Source: an uncultured Candidatus Melainabacteria bacterium (GTDB lineage: Bacteria; Cyanobacteriota; Vampirovibrionia; Gastranaerophilales; Gastranaerophilaceae). Taken from it: 64,000 bases of DNA. The notes under the pieces are model-generated. The model ran no database searches. It had not been told where the DNA came from and worked only from the letters and a program-made list of their open reading frames with translations. Position numbers and translations under genes: made by a program. Of this stretch, positions 1 through 9,359 are shown in pieces. The DNA lies in contig CAKVIE010000005.1 of assembly GCA_934754505.1 (NCBI GenBank), positions 1 to 64,000 of the forward strand. The letters run 5' to 3'. The first letter of the stretch is position 1. Every line of letters starts with the position of its first letter.

Positions 1-50
1 CAACCTCTCGGTCGGCTCGCCGGCGTGTCCGCTTCCGTCCACTCCTCTAA
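1..50 (-). ncRNA. 5' end of a GC-rich, probably structured RNA gene cut by the window edge
   Basis: About 45 bases at the very edge are far richer in G+C than anything nearby. Read on the minus strand they can form a hairpin closed by a GAGA tetraloop (CCGACC-GAGA-GGUUG). They sit directly downstream of a well-formed minus-strand promoter and contain no convincing reading frame. GC-rich islands in AT-rich genomes are usually stable RNAs. I could not match it to tRNA, 5S, tmRNA or SRP RNA. RNase P RNA is possible but unproven, because only the first few dozen bases are visible. Confidence 0.4.
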
Positions 51-82
51 TCTACGACAAACATTTTTTTTTTGCAAGGGGT
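51..82 (-). promoter_or_regulatory. Sigma-70-type promoter for the edge RNA
   Basis: On the minus strand TTGCAA is followed after exactly 17 bases by TAGATT. About 7 bases further lies the start of the GC-rich segment. The spacer is dominated by an A-tract. Spacing and placement fit a strong constitutive promoter of a stable RNA. No ribosome-binding site or ATG follows. Confidence 0.55.
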
Positions 83-207
83 TTTTCTTTCTTTTTTATA
101 AAAAATTTTATTTTTTCAAATCCATTTTCATCAAAATCCCAGTCACAACAACCGAAAACACAACTTAAAAAAACTTAAAGATACATCTTTTGGAGGAATT
201 ATTTCTC

Positions 208-243
208 AAAAAAAATAAGAGAATATTTATTAAAAAATATTCT
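208..243 (-). terminator. Rho-independent terminator of the WG-repeat gene
   Basis: On the minus strand the arms AGAATATTT and AAATATTCT (243-235 and 228-220) enclose a 6-base loop and are followed by a T-rich tract (complement of the A-run at 208-216). It lies about 30 bases past the stop of the upstream gene on that strand. The stem is AT-rich, so it may be weak. Confidence 0.5.
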
Positions 244-271
244 TTTAGTAACAAGTATAAATAATATAAAA

Positions 272-1162
272 CTACTTCATTTGGTTTTTTAATTCGTTTC
301 TTAAATCCGAAAGCGGACCCTGATTTGGCTGCAAAAGGTTTGTTCCGTACTTATTTGCATAAACAAACGGAAATTTCGGAAGCCAGCTCAATTTCATAAA
401 TATAGAAACCGTATCAACGCCTTGTGAAAGCATCAATTCGTCTATCGTATCTTCATAAGCTCTTGAAATTGACGAAAACATTTTCAGGGTATAATCCGTT
501 GCGGTCAAAACCGAATAACCTGCTCCGACACCTGTATTTATAAACAAATGCGTAATCTTAAAATGCTCGTTATTAAATTCCTTGACTTCCGCATCTGTTA
601 TTTTTGCAGCTTCTTCCGCCGTGATTTTTTCAACCTCAATCCACTCACCGTCTTTTTGAATACGGGTAACTTTGGGTGACGGCATATAAATCATATCAAA
701 CTCATTATCCAAAAGTTTTTCGCCCTTATTGGAATAAATTCCGTATTTATAATCTTTATATGTCAAAAATTTTCCGCCGAACAATGGCTCAATTGCCCTG
801 AATTCAGCCGGAACAACAACTTTTCCAAACTCGTCATAAATTCCGAAATCCGTATCATTGCCGAACTTCACCCATTTATCAAACAATCTTTCAACATGGC
901 GGTATTTCAACGGAACTAATATTTTGCCCTCATTATCCATCAAACCAAATCGGTTTTTCTTATTTTGAACAATCCAAGCATTTTTTCCGAGTTTAATAAC
1001 CTTTTTATATTTCGCCTCAAGAACTGTATTTCCGTCCTTATCAACAAGACCGTAATATTTATTGTTTTGTGAAAAGGTATTAACCTCTGCTGCGTTTACA
1101 ACTTCACAAATTGCAGATACTTGCGTTATTATAATAATTAACATAGTAAAAATTTTTTTCAT
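272..1162 (-). CDS. Secreted WG-repeat protein
   Basis: A 296-residue protein starting with a typical signal peptide (MKKIFTML, hydrophobic core, cleavage near residue 24). It has about four WG/KWG-type repeats of the form 'Y/F-G-L-x-D-x-x-G-x-x-[VL]-x-x-x-[YF]' at roughly residues 36-54, 71-89, 106-124 and 139-157. The last ~130 residues are unrelated to the repeats. WG repeats form beta-structures in extracytoplasmic proteins, but no enzymatic function is established. The ATG at 1162 is chosen over an upstream in-frame TTG because the signal peptide begins there. There is no Shine-Dalgarno, and a TATACT box ends only a few bases before the ATG, so the mRNA may be leaderless. Divergent from the AsmA-like gene. 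Confidence 0.7.
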   Translation of the reverse strand: MKKIFTMLIIIITQVSAICEVVNAAEVNTFSQNNKYYGLVDKDGNTVLEAKYKKVIKLGKNAWIVQNKKNRFGLMDNEGKILVPLKYRHVERLFDKWVKFGNDTDFGIYDEFGKVVVPAEFRAIEPLFGGKFLTYKDYKYGIYSNKGEKLLDNEFDMIYMPSPKVTRIQKDGEWIEVEKITAEEAAKITDAEVKEFNNEHFKITHLFINTGVGAGYSVLTATDYTLKMFSSISRAYEDTIDELMLSQGVDTVSIFMKLSWLPKFPFVYANKYGTNLLQPNQGPLSDLRNELKNQMK

Positions 1163-1208
1163 AAAAACAGTATAATATATAATTGTATGCTCTTTCAAGA
1201 GGTTTAAA
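1163..1208. promoter_or_regulatory. Divergent promoter region between WG-repeat gene and AsmA-like gene
   Basis: Only 46 bases separate the two start codons. On the plus strand TATAAT lies at 1171-1176, about 33 bases before the plus ATG, and AAGAGG at 1197-1202 gives a ribosome-binding site for it. On the minus strand TTGAAA is followed after 18 bases by TATACT. The two -10 boxes overlap, so the promoters should compete. Confidence 0.5.
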
Positions 1209-4037
1209 ATGTCAAAAAAAATATTAAAAACATTCTTAATCCCCGTAACTATAATAGTTTTGGCTATTTTTGCGATTTTTTCATATTTAATTATTTTGCC
1301 CGCTGTAATCAGCAGCCAAGCCGTATGGGACTCAGTTCAAAATTATCTCAAAAACGTTTGTAATGCGGAACTTGTCGTTTACAAACCCTCATTAAAAACA
1401 TCTCTCTCACCTAATTTGGCTTTTAAATCCGACAGCATTTACCTCGCCAAAAATGAAAAAGTTTTATTAAGTGTTCAAAATTTGGACTTTGAATGCGATT
1501 TTTCTGAAATTTTAAACAAAAAATTAATTCTCGAAAAAGTCGGTGCAGATGAACTTTACATCGATGTGAACAGCCTTTCCACCCTTAAAATCAATCAAAC
1601 AGAAACCGCTGAACAACCCTCTGACTTTACCGTAGATTGGTTCGACTCCGTTTTCTATATCAAAAAATGTGCCGTTTTTTACAAAACTCCTCAAGACGTT
1701 TTGATAAAATTTTTATCAGGAAACATTTCGCTCGCTAAAACAGGCGAAAAAAGATTTCTCCGATTCGGAACTCTTGTCGATGTCGATTACAAAAACGAAC
1801 GACTTCGCTTTTTACTCAAAGACAAAGATAATATTTACATAAAAGACCATAAATTATTTATTGATGATTTCAATCTCAAAATTAACAAATCAAACATCAA
1901 AATCAACGCAGTTGCCGATAAATACAACCATTTTGACTTGTCTTTATCCTCTGACAAATTTGATATTGCAAACGTCGATAAATTTTTGAGAACAAATATG
2001 CTTATCCCCAACGGCGATGAGGTTATGAACTGTTTTCAAAACCTTTCGGGAGATTTTAATTTTAAAGTCAACGTAACCGAAAAATCACTTAATTCAATCG
2101 TAAACGTTAATAAAATTACAGGGAAACTCATTCCGCTCGCAAATATACCTTTGACAATAACAAAAGGCTCTATAATCGTTAATTCGCAAGACATTCAACT
2201 TAAAGATTTTAAAGGATTTTACGGTTCGTCAAAAATCAACGAAGTTGCAATGTACGGAACAATTAAAAATTACCCCAAAACTGCCGACACAGAACTGATT
2301 ATAACAGGTTCGGCATACGATGAACTTGCATCTTACATCTCAAAACTTGCAGGCTCGAAAATTAATATCGTCAAAAATGCCCCCTTCGCCTTGAAAGTTC
2401 TTTTCGACATTTCAGGCAAAGTTGATGTCAAAGGCGGTGTGAAAGTTCCGCAAGGAAGCGATTTACTCTTTGAAAATATGAGCATCAGCCCGAATAAATT
2501 CGACCGTGCAATGGGAATTGACGTTTCAGTCATCGGAAATGACGTTTTCATAAATCACATAAATTACTACATTGCTGACCATATCGCTGAAAATGTCCGC
2601 CCCGACAGACCTTTAGTCACCGTAAGAGCAATCACAAACGCAGCTACGGGATATTTAAAAGAACTTGAATTTAAAATTCCCGAACCTTTGCCGAGTGAAT
2701 TTTTTAATGTTCTCGTCGGTCAAAAAGTCTTGAAAAGAGGCACTTTCTTCGGTAATTTAAAATTCATAAATTCTAAAACTCCTAAAATCTTCGGAAAACT
2801 TGACCTCAATTCGGTAAGAATTGTCGGTCAGCACTTTTTCTTGAAAAAAGCTTCAATAAATGCTGATGAAAATTTCGTCACAATCACATCTGACGGTACT
2901 TTCAGAAGAACGAAATATGATTTTTCGGGACAAATTCAAAACAAAATTCTTTTCCCGATTATAGTTGAAAATATCAACCTCAACCTTGCGGAAATTGACG
3001 TTGAAAGAATTATGCAGACATTTGCACCAAGACCGGAAAATGCACCACGCAAACCTCGTCCGCAAAATCCGAACAGACCTCAAGCCGTAAAAAGCGACGT
3101 TCCGCTAAAATATTTTGAAGTTGAAGAAAAACAAACAAAACAAGAAACAACAACCTCGGACGAAAATACCCCTATTGAATTTCAACCTGATTTAATAATT
3201 GTAAAAAATTGCAAATTCAATGCGGAAAAAGGTTCCTACAAACAAATAAAATTCGGCAATCTTCACGCTGATTTAACCCTCTCAAAAGACGGTATCCTGC
3301 AAATTCAATCAAACAAATTCGATTTTGCTGACGGAATTTCAACCCTCAAACTCTATTGCGACCTTTTAAAACAACAATACAGCGTAAGACTTGGAGCTAA
3401 AGATGTTGACACTGATGCAATCGCAACTTCCGTCTTGAATTTGAGCAGAGAAATTTCAGGCAAAGCAAGTGCATTACTTGAATTTAACACTGATAATTCC
3501 GCAAAATTAAACGGAAAAATTCAATTCGCAGTAAACAACGGTTCAATCTCAAAATTAGGACTCGTTCAATATGCCTTGAATGCCGCTTCTTTATTCAGAA
3601 ATCCGCTCGCTATGATTAGCCCGTCAACCCTTTTTGACTTAATCAATATTCCTGACGGCACTTTCAACAAAATCAACGGAACACTCATCATAAAAGACAA
3701 TATCGTCGAAAGAATGATGATAAAATCCGCATCTCCTCAATTAAGTGCTTTCATCATCGGAAGATTAAACCTCGAAAATATGGACGCTTCACTTCGTGTT
3801 TACACCAAATTCAGCAGCAAAAACAAAGGTGTCGAAGGATTTTTGAGAGCAATTTCATTAAATGCTTTAGCAAAAAAAGTTAATTCTTCCGAAAACGCAC
3901 ACAGTTACTACACAGCAGAGCTTTCACAGCTCCCGAAACTCGAAATCGGCGAAGAAACATCTCAAGTTTTCTTAACCAAAATCGACGGTGATATTCAAAC
4001 AAGTAACTACATTTCGTCTTTGAAAAAAATTAAATAA
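1209..4037 (+). CDS. AsmA-like / DUF3971-type large envelope protein
   Basis: A 942-residue protein with one N-terminal membrane segment (about residues 10-35), then a long beta-rich region of alternating hydrophobic strands. A proline-rich linker (PRPENAPRKPRP and following) lies at about residues 605-635, and the C-terminal third resembles the AsmA C-terminal domain. Members of the AsmA/YhdP/TamB superfamily are inner-membrane-anchored, groove-shaped proteins thought to carry phospholipid to the outer membrane. That implies a diderm envelope. The start has AAGAGG 6 bases upstream of the ATG. Its stop abuts the dnaE stop, which is read from the other strand, with no base between. Family assignment is from overall architecture; exact lipid role is inferred. 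Confidence 0.65.
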   Translation: MSKKILKTFLIPVTIIVLAIFAIFSYLIILPAVISSQAVWDSVQNYLKNVCNAELVVYKPSLKTSLSPNLAFKSDSIYLAKNEKVLLSVQNLDFECDFSEILNKKLILEKVGADELYIDVNSLSTLKINQTETAEQPSDFTVDWFDSVFYIKKCAVFYKTPQDVLIKFLSGNISLAKTGEKRFLRFGTLVDVDYKNERLRFLLKDKDNIYIKDHKLFIDDFNLKINKSNIKINAVADKYNHFDLSLSSDKFDIANVDKFLRTNMLIPNGDEVMNCFQNLSGDFNFKVNVTEKSLNSIVNVNKITGKLIPLANIPLTITKGSIIVNSQDIQLKDFKGFYGSSKINEVAMYGTIKNYPKTADTELIITGSAYDELASYISKLAGSKINIVKNAPFALKVLFDISGKVDVKGGVKVPQGSDLLFENMSISPNKFDRAMGIDVSVIGNDVFINHINYYIADHIAENVRPDRPLVTVRAITNAATGYLKELEFKIPEPLPSEFFNVLVGQKVLKRGTFFGNLKFINSKTPKIFGKLDLNSVRIVGQHFFLKKASINADENFVTITSDGTFRRTKYDFSGQIQNKILFPIIVENINLNLAEIDVERIMQTFAPRPENAPRKPRPQNPNRPQAVKSDVPLKYFEVEEKQTKQETTTSDENTPIEFQPDLIIVKNCKFNAEKGSYKQIKFGNLHADLTLSKDGILQIQSNKFDFADGISTLKLYCDLLKQQYSVRLGAKDVDTDAIATSVLNLSREISGKASALLEFNTDNSAKLNGKIQFAVNNGSISKLGLVQYALNAASLFRNPLAMISPSTLFDLINIPDGTFNKINGTLIIKDNIVERMMIKSASPQLSAFIIGRLNLENMDASLRVYTKFSSKNKGVEGFLRAISLNALAKKVNSSENAHSYYTAELSQLPKLEIGEETSQVFLTKIDGDIQTSNYISSLKKIK

Positions 4038-7000
4038 TTAATCCAAGGATTCAACCGACACAGCGATTTTTTCTCCAAACTGCCTTTCAAGCCTTTGGAC
4101 AAAATCGTTTGTCGCATTTACCCACAATTTAGAATCCGCAACGATTTTAACAGGCTCTCTGTCTTCTTCCGTATCAACTACAAAAAATAAAGAATCCGTT
4201 GCTTTATTATCCTCGTCACGACTGTCCGTAACAACCTGCTTAAGCGACATAATCTCATCAAAATTCATTGATTTTTTTATGTTCAAAGTCACCATATTCA
4301 TATTAGATACGGGTTTAACTTCATCAACAATTATTTGAGGTGCCGCATCTTCACGATTTTGGAATTTTCCCGACATAATGACTTTTTGATCGGTATCAAT
4401 GTATGAACCGCATTTTTCAAGCGTTTTATTAAATGCTACAAAATCAATTTTGCCGGTCAAATCTTCTATAACACCTGATTTCAAAAATTTAGTCGGGTCT
4501 TTCTTCGTCGGAATTGTTCGAACAGCATTCAAAAGTCCGCAGATTGTAACATTCTTTTCTCCGTTAAAATCCATCAAATCACAGATATTACAAGTGGTTA
4601 AAAACGGCAATTTTTCACGAATACTGTCTAACGGGTGCGAAGTAATATAAAATCCTAAATATTCTTTTTCAAACTCTTGAATTTCTTTATCCGAAAATTC
4701 CTCATCAGAGCCGTAAAGTTCAAAATTTTCCGCCATCGGATTATCATCGCCCAACATCGAGAACAAGCTCGTCTGACCGAGTTCTTTTGCCTTATTTTCC
4801 CTCGTACAAACTGTTATCATATTATCAATATTGTTGAAAAGCTTCTTTCTGCAAGGCTCCAGCGATGACAAAGCTCCCGTTTTGATAAAACTTTCAAGTG
4901 CTTTTTTATTAATACATTTAGAATTAAGTCGGGTTATAAAATCATATATCGACTTGAATTCGCCGTTGTTATTACGTTCTTCTTCTATCATTTCGCAAAT
5001 TTGAAGTCCGACACCTTTCAACGAGTTCAAACCGAAACGAATTTGATTTCCGTCAGGCGTAAATTCCGCATCAGATTTATTTACATCAGGCGGCAAAACC
5101 TTTATACCGTTGTCCTGTGCCATTGCAATATACATCTGAGTTTTTTCTTTACTGTCCTTTACACTCGACAAAAGTGCGGCAAAATATTCTATCGGATAAT
5201 GAGCTTTCAAATATGCCGTTTGATAAGCAACGAAAGCATAAGCAGCCGAGTGAGCTCTGTTAAAACAATACTTTGCAAACTCAACCATCTGGTCAAATAT
5301 GTTCTCCGCAAGTTTTTTATCGACACCGTGGTTTGCACAGCCGTCAACGAACTTTGTCTTGTTTTCAAGAATGATTTCAACCTTCTTTTTACCCATTGCA
5401 CGACGCATCAAGTCCGCTTGTCCAAGGGTAAATCCGCCTAAATCCTGTACAATTTGCATAATCTGCTCTTGATACAAAATTGTGCCGTAAGTATCTTTCA
5501 AAATCGGCTCAAGCAAAGGGTGGTCATAAGTTACAGGCTCTCTGCCGTGCTTTCTGTCAACAAAGTGCTTATCCATGCCCGTCTGCAAAGGTCCGGGGCG
5601 GAAAATCGCAACCAAAGCACCCAAATCTTCAAAGACAGACGGTTTCAAATCTCGAACAAGTTTTTTCATGCCCGCAGATTCAAGCTGGAACACGCCGTCA
5701 GTATCGCCTTTTTGCAAAAGTGCAAAAGTTGCGGGGTCGTCAAGCGGAATTTTGTTCAAATCCAAATCGATATTATGACGTTTTTTGATGGACCTCAAGG
5801 CATTTCTCATAATCGTAAGGTTGAGAAGCCCCAAAAAGTCCATTTTCAAAAGCCCCAAATCCTCTGAAGTTTGTTTTTCATACTGGGTTATTAAATTACC
5901 TTCTTTTCCGAGCTGCAAGGGTACAAGGTCATCAAGCGGCACTTGAGAAATTACAACACCTGCTGCGTGCATGCCCGTATTTTGTTTGATACCCTCAATA
6001 TTCATAGCCTCATTAACCAACTGCTTTGAAGTCAAAGGCACACCGGGGACTAAGCTGTCGCCGTGAATTTCCACATCATCATCGTAAAACTTTTTGAAAT
6101 CGGGACTTTCCTTGAAAACATACGGGTGCTTTCCGTCATCAACGAAAGTAATACCGGGCATGTTCGGGATAAGTTTTGCAATGTTATTAGATTCTTGGAA
6201 CGGAACATTCAAAACTCTCGCAACTGATTTAAGTGCGTTCTTCGCAGCTAAAGTACCAAACGTGATAATTTGGCAAACCTTGTCGGCTCCGTATTTTTGA
6301 ACAACATATTGAAAAACTTTTTCTCTGCCTTCAATACAAAAATCGATATCAATATCGGGCATGCTGATACGTTCGGGGTTTAAAAATCTTTCAAACATCA
6401 ATTTGTGGTAAATCGGGTCAATATCAGTAATTCCAAGTGCATAAGCAACGATACTTCCTGCTGCGGAACCACGCCCCGGACCGACAGGAATTCCGTTTTC
6501 TTTTGCATAATTGATAAAATCCCATGTAATCAAAAAGTATGCCGGAAATCCCATTTGATTGATTACGCCAAGCTCATATCTCGCTCTTTCTTCAATATCT
6601 TTGGAAACATTTCCGTAACGCTTTTTCAAGCCCTCACGAACTTTAAAATCCAAATACGATTCAATCGTATAGCTTTTCGGAACTTCAAAATACGGAAGTT
6701 TTGACTTTCCGAGTTCAATAATAACACTGCACTTTTCTGCAATTTCAACCGTATTTTTTATAGATTGTTCAAATGTTTCATCATCTAACTTTTTGAAAGA
6801 TGCCTTTAACTCCTCGGGAGTTTTTACGTAAAATTCATCGTTTGAAAAATGGAAACGAGTTTCTTTCTCCGCTTTACTTGCGTTCGTTTGAATACAAAGC
6901 AATGTGTCATGCCAAGATGCATCTTCCTTCTTCAAATAGTGGCTGTCGTTCGTTATTACTGTTTTTATGTTTAATTCTTTTGCAATCTTCAAAAGACCGT

Positions 7001-7553
7001 TATTTGCAATTTCTTCTTCAGTAAGTCCGTGGTCTTGAAGCTCCAAATAATAATCATCTCCAAAAACCGATTTATAATATTTTGCCGTTTCTAAAGCCTT
7101 TTCATAATCCTTTTGACGCAATGCAAATGAAACTTCGCCCTGAATACATGCCGAAAGACAAATCAGCCCCTCTGAATATTTTTCAATCAATTCATGGTTT
7201 GAACGAGGTTTGTAATAATAGCCCTCAACCGCTGATTTACTTGCTATTTTGACTAAATTTTTATAGCCTGTATTGTTTTTTGCAAGCAAAACCAAGTGAT
7301 AAAGCTCGTTTTGTCCGGATTTCTTCTCTTTTATATCACCATGGTAAACATAAACTTCAATCCCTATAATCGGCTTAATACCAATTTCTTTAGCCGTTTT
7401 ATAAAGCTCAATCGCTCCGTGCATAACTCCGTGATCGGTTATCGCAACCGCAGGCCAACCTTGTTCTTTACAAAAATTACATAACTTTTTGATCTTAATC
7501 GCACCGTCTAAAAGACTGTATTCCGTGTGTAAATGCAAAGGAACGTATGACAT
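4038..7553 (-). CDS. dnaE: DNA polymerase III subunit alpha
   Basis: Replicative DNA polymerase catalytic subunit, 1171 residues, close to the usual DnaE length. The N-terminal PHP domain carries HLHTEYS (residues 7-13) and DHGVMHG. The polymerase core has PGRGSAAGS near 357, the catalytic pair in PDIDIDF near 399 and the third acidic residue in LKMDFLGLL near 572. A C-terminal OB-fold lies near 985-1060. The start is preceded by GAGGGG. Photosynthetic cyanobacteria split dnaE into two genes joined by a trans-splicing intein; here the polypeptide is continuous and intein-free. Five copies of the octamer CATGCCCG/CGGGCATG fall inside 5574-6363. Confidence 0.97.
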   Translation of the reverse strand: MSYVPLHLHTEYSLLDGAIKIKKLCNFCKEQGWPAVAITDHGVMHGAIELYKTAKEIGIKPIIGIEVYVYHGDIKEKKSGQNELYHLVLLAKNNTGYKNLVKIASKSAVEGYYYKPRSNHELIEKYSEGLICLSACIQGEVSFALRQKDYEKALETAKYYKSVFGDDYYLELQDHGLTEEEIANNGLLKIAKELNIKTVITNDSHYLKKEDASWHDTLLCIQTNASKAEKETRFHFSNDEFYVKTPEELKASFKKLDDETFEQSIKNTVEIAEKCSVIIELGKSKLPYFEVPKSYTIESYLDFKVREGLKKRYGNVSKDIEERARYELGVINQMGFPAYFLITWDFINYAKENGIPVGPGRGSAAGSIVAYALGITDIDPIYHKLMFERFLNPERISMPDIDIDFCIEGREKVFQYVVQKYGADKVCQIITFGTLAAKNALKSVARVLNVPFQESNNIAKLIPNMPGITFVDDGKHPYVFKESPDFKKFYDDDVEIHGDSLVPGVPLTSKQLVNEAMNIEGIKQNTGMHAAGVVISQVPLDDLVPLQLGKEGNLITQYEKQTSEDLGLLKMDFLGLLNLTIMRNALRSIKKRHNIDLDLNKIPLDDPATFALLQKGDTDGVFQLESAGMKKLVRDLKPSVFEDLGALVAIFRPGPLQTGMDKHFVDRKHGREPVTYDHPLLEPILKDTYGTILYQEQIMQIVQDLGGFTLGQADLMRRAMGKKKVEIILENKTKFVDGCANHGVDKKLAENIFDQMVEFAKYCFNRAHSAAYAFVAYQTAYLKAHYPIEYFAALLSSVKDSKEKTQMYIAMAQDNGIKVLPPDVNKSDAEFTPDGNQIRFGLNSLKGVGLQICEMIEEERNNNGEFKSIYDFITRLNSKCINKKALESFIKTGALSSLEPCRKKLFNNIDNMITVCTRENKAKELGQTSLFSMLGDDNPMAENFELYGSDEEFSDKEIQEFEKEYLGFYITSHPLDSIREKLPFLTTCNICDLMDFNGEKNVTICGLLNAVRTIPTKKDPTKFLKSGVIEDLTGKIDFVAFNKTLEKCGSYIDTDQKVIMSGKFQNREDAAPQIIVDEVKPVSNMNMVTLNIKKSMNFDEIMSLKQVVTDSRDEDNKATDSLFFVVDTEEDREPVKIVADSKLWVNATNDFVQRLERQFGEKIAVSVESLD

Positions 7554-7764
7554 TTTTCCCCTCTTTCAATAAAAATATTTTATAACAAACAACTTCCACA
7601 AAAAATACTTTTTGATTTTTTGTAAATGATTTTGTTATAAAAATTTTGCAACTCAATTTTTCACAACTCAAAACAACTGCGGCTTTTGAAAAAGCAGAAA
7701 TTTTCAACAAAAATTCAAATTCGATTTTTCAATAAAATCAAAATCTTTTAATCTTTTAGGCGGA

Positions 7765-8595
7765 TTAAATTCCTGAACCTTTCATTCCAATGCCTTTGAG
7801 TTTCTTTTCAAGTCTTCTGTACCAGTGCAGACGCTTTTTGAACAAATATCTGTAACCTTTAAAGTTGCCTTGCGAAATATTTTTCAACTGATTATCACAA
7901 AGCTCCGTAAAATCATGCTCAAGTTTATGAGTAAATTCGTGACGGTCAAGATTTGCAGCATCGTCTTTTGTCAAAACTATCGGTTTTCCGACTTCAACAA
8001 TAACCTCGGGAGTATCTTCTCTCAAAAAAGCATACGCAACAGCAATAGGGACAAGATTTACCGCCCCGTACTTTTGCGCAACTTTTTCGGCAATGTAAGT
8101 CATGCCCGTCTGAAATTCAAAAGGTCTGAAATTAGGCGGTTTGATGATACCTTGCGGGAAAATCCAAAGTCCGACTTTATGGTTTTTACCCAAATCCTCA
8201 ACGGCATATTTTAAAGACTTCATAGCCTCTTGAGGAGAGCGTTTGTTGACAGGGAAAGCACCTGCTCTTGAGAACAACGGAAATCTGTTCATCTCCTCAA
8301 CCATCATTCTGACGGTAACGTTGAAAACTCTACGCATCATATTATAGCCGACAATTCCGTCCCACCAATTACCGTGGGGAGCATAAAAAATTGTCGCAAC
8401 ATCTTTATTTCTTTCGTCAAAAAGCTGTTCGTTTTTAACAAGTAATGAGTGAAATCTGTTTTGGAGCATATTATAGAAGAACAAATCCGCTACTTTTTGC
8501 CAAAACGGCACGTTGCGGGCAGGTCTGAACTTTTCATCTCTGTTCCTTAATTTTGTCGGGGGTACATTACAATATAATGTATCCAGCTCACTCAT
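7765..8595 (-). CDS. Lysophospholipid acyltransferase-family protein (PlsC-like)
   Basis: A 276-residue protein with the acyltransferase signature HGNWWD (HX4D, near residues 74-79) and the second block FPQG near 147. These are the catalytic and glycerophosphate-binding motifs of the PlsC/AGPAT superfamily. No long transmembrane segment is apparent, so it is probably a peripheral membrane enzyme. It is preceded by AAAGGAG at good spacing. Acceptor substrate (1-acylglycerol-3-phosphate, other lipids or carotenoid-type alcohols) cannot be read from the sequence. Confidence 0.8.
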   Translation of the reverse strand: MSELDTLYCNVPPTKLRNRDEKFRPARNVPFWQKVADLFFYNMLQNRFHSLLVKNEQLFDERNKDVATIFYAPHGNWWDGIVGYNMMRRVFNVTVRMMVEEMNRFPLFSRAGAFPVNKRSPQEAMKSLKYAVEDLGKNHKVGLWIFPQGIIKPPNFRPFEFQTGMTYIAEKVAQKYGAVNLVPIAVAYAFLREDTPEVIVEVGKPIVLTKDDAANLDRHEFTHKLEHDFTELCDNQLKNISQGNFKGYRYLFKKRLHWYRRLEKKLKGIGMKGSGI

Positions 8596-8643
8596 AAAAA
8601 CTCCTTTAATCTTTTTCTCCTATTATTGTAACATAAGAAAATA

Positions 8644-9357
8644 TTATTCGTTCAACTCTTTAACCGAAATTGATACAATATCCGTAAAATTTTTGAATTT
8701 ATCAAAAACAAATTCAACGGCACTTTTGCAGCAAATATTTGTCTTAAACGAAATTTTGGTTTGATTTTGCTCCAAAACAGAGTCTTTTTGAGCCATTTCG
8801 GTTATTGATGAAAATTCTTTTACAATAAATTCTGTCAATTTCAAAACATCTTCATCACGGCAAATTATCGAAACCTTAATATCCGTGTTGTTTTTTCTCG
8901 TTTTAGGAATGCAATTTTTCTCAAAAATTCTGATTAAAGTCAAAGTAGCAACGGATACAACCGTACAAACAACTGCTATATCATACTTTCCGCAGCCGCA
9001 AGCCATTCCGACACTTGCCGTAACCCAAAGTGTTGCCGCCGTCGTAAGCCCGTAAATACTTGTTCCGTGCCTCAAAACCGTTCCGCCGCCGATAAAACCT
9101 ATACCTGTTAAAATTTGAGCCGCAACTCTCGCAGGATCGCCCATCGGATAAATGCTCAATGCATTTGAAAACCCGTATATCGAAAGTATCGTAAACAAGC
9201 AGGAGCCGACACACACAAGAATGTTTGTCCTCAAACCTGCCGATTTATTCGTTATTTCCCGCTCAAAACCGATTACAAAACCAAGCACAAGCGATAATAT
9301 AATTCTGACAAACAAATCGGAATCAACTACAAAAAACGTATTAAGAAATTCGGGCAT
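8644..9357 (-). CDS. MgtC/SapB family membrane protein
   Basis: 237 residues. The first ~140 residues hold four or five membrane helices with the family's conserved 'LGFVIGFERE' and 'AGLRTNILVCVGSCLFT' blocks. The remaining ~90 form a soluble ACT-like domain. MgtC-type proteins act in magnesium-limited growth and modulate ATP synthase or transport. The start lies 2 bases after the stop of the oppC-like gene, suggesting translation from the same mRNA with AGGT upstream. The octamer CGGGCATG spans its start codon (9351-9358 on the plus strand, read as ATG CCC G on the gene strand). Confidence 0.85.
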   Translation of the reverse strand: MPEFLNTFFVVDSDLFVRIILSLVLGFVIGFEREITNKSAGLRTNILVCVGSCLFTILSIYGFSNALSIYPMGDPARVAAQILTGIGFIGGGTVLRHGTSIYGLTTAATLWVTASVGMACGCGKYDIAVVCTVVSVATLTLIRIFEKNCIPKTRKNNTDIKVSIICRDEDVLKLTEFIVKEFSSITEMAQKDSVLEQNQTKISFKTNICCKSAVEFVFDKFKNFTDIVSISVKELNE

Positions 9358-9359
9358 GC

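Noticed and set aside
5001..5867. Several plus-strand frames of 100-150 codons inside dnaE
   Set aside because: Antisense to a well-conserved gene, no ribosome-binding sites; Arg/Phe/Lys-rich products typical of shadows.
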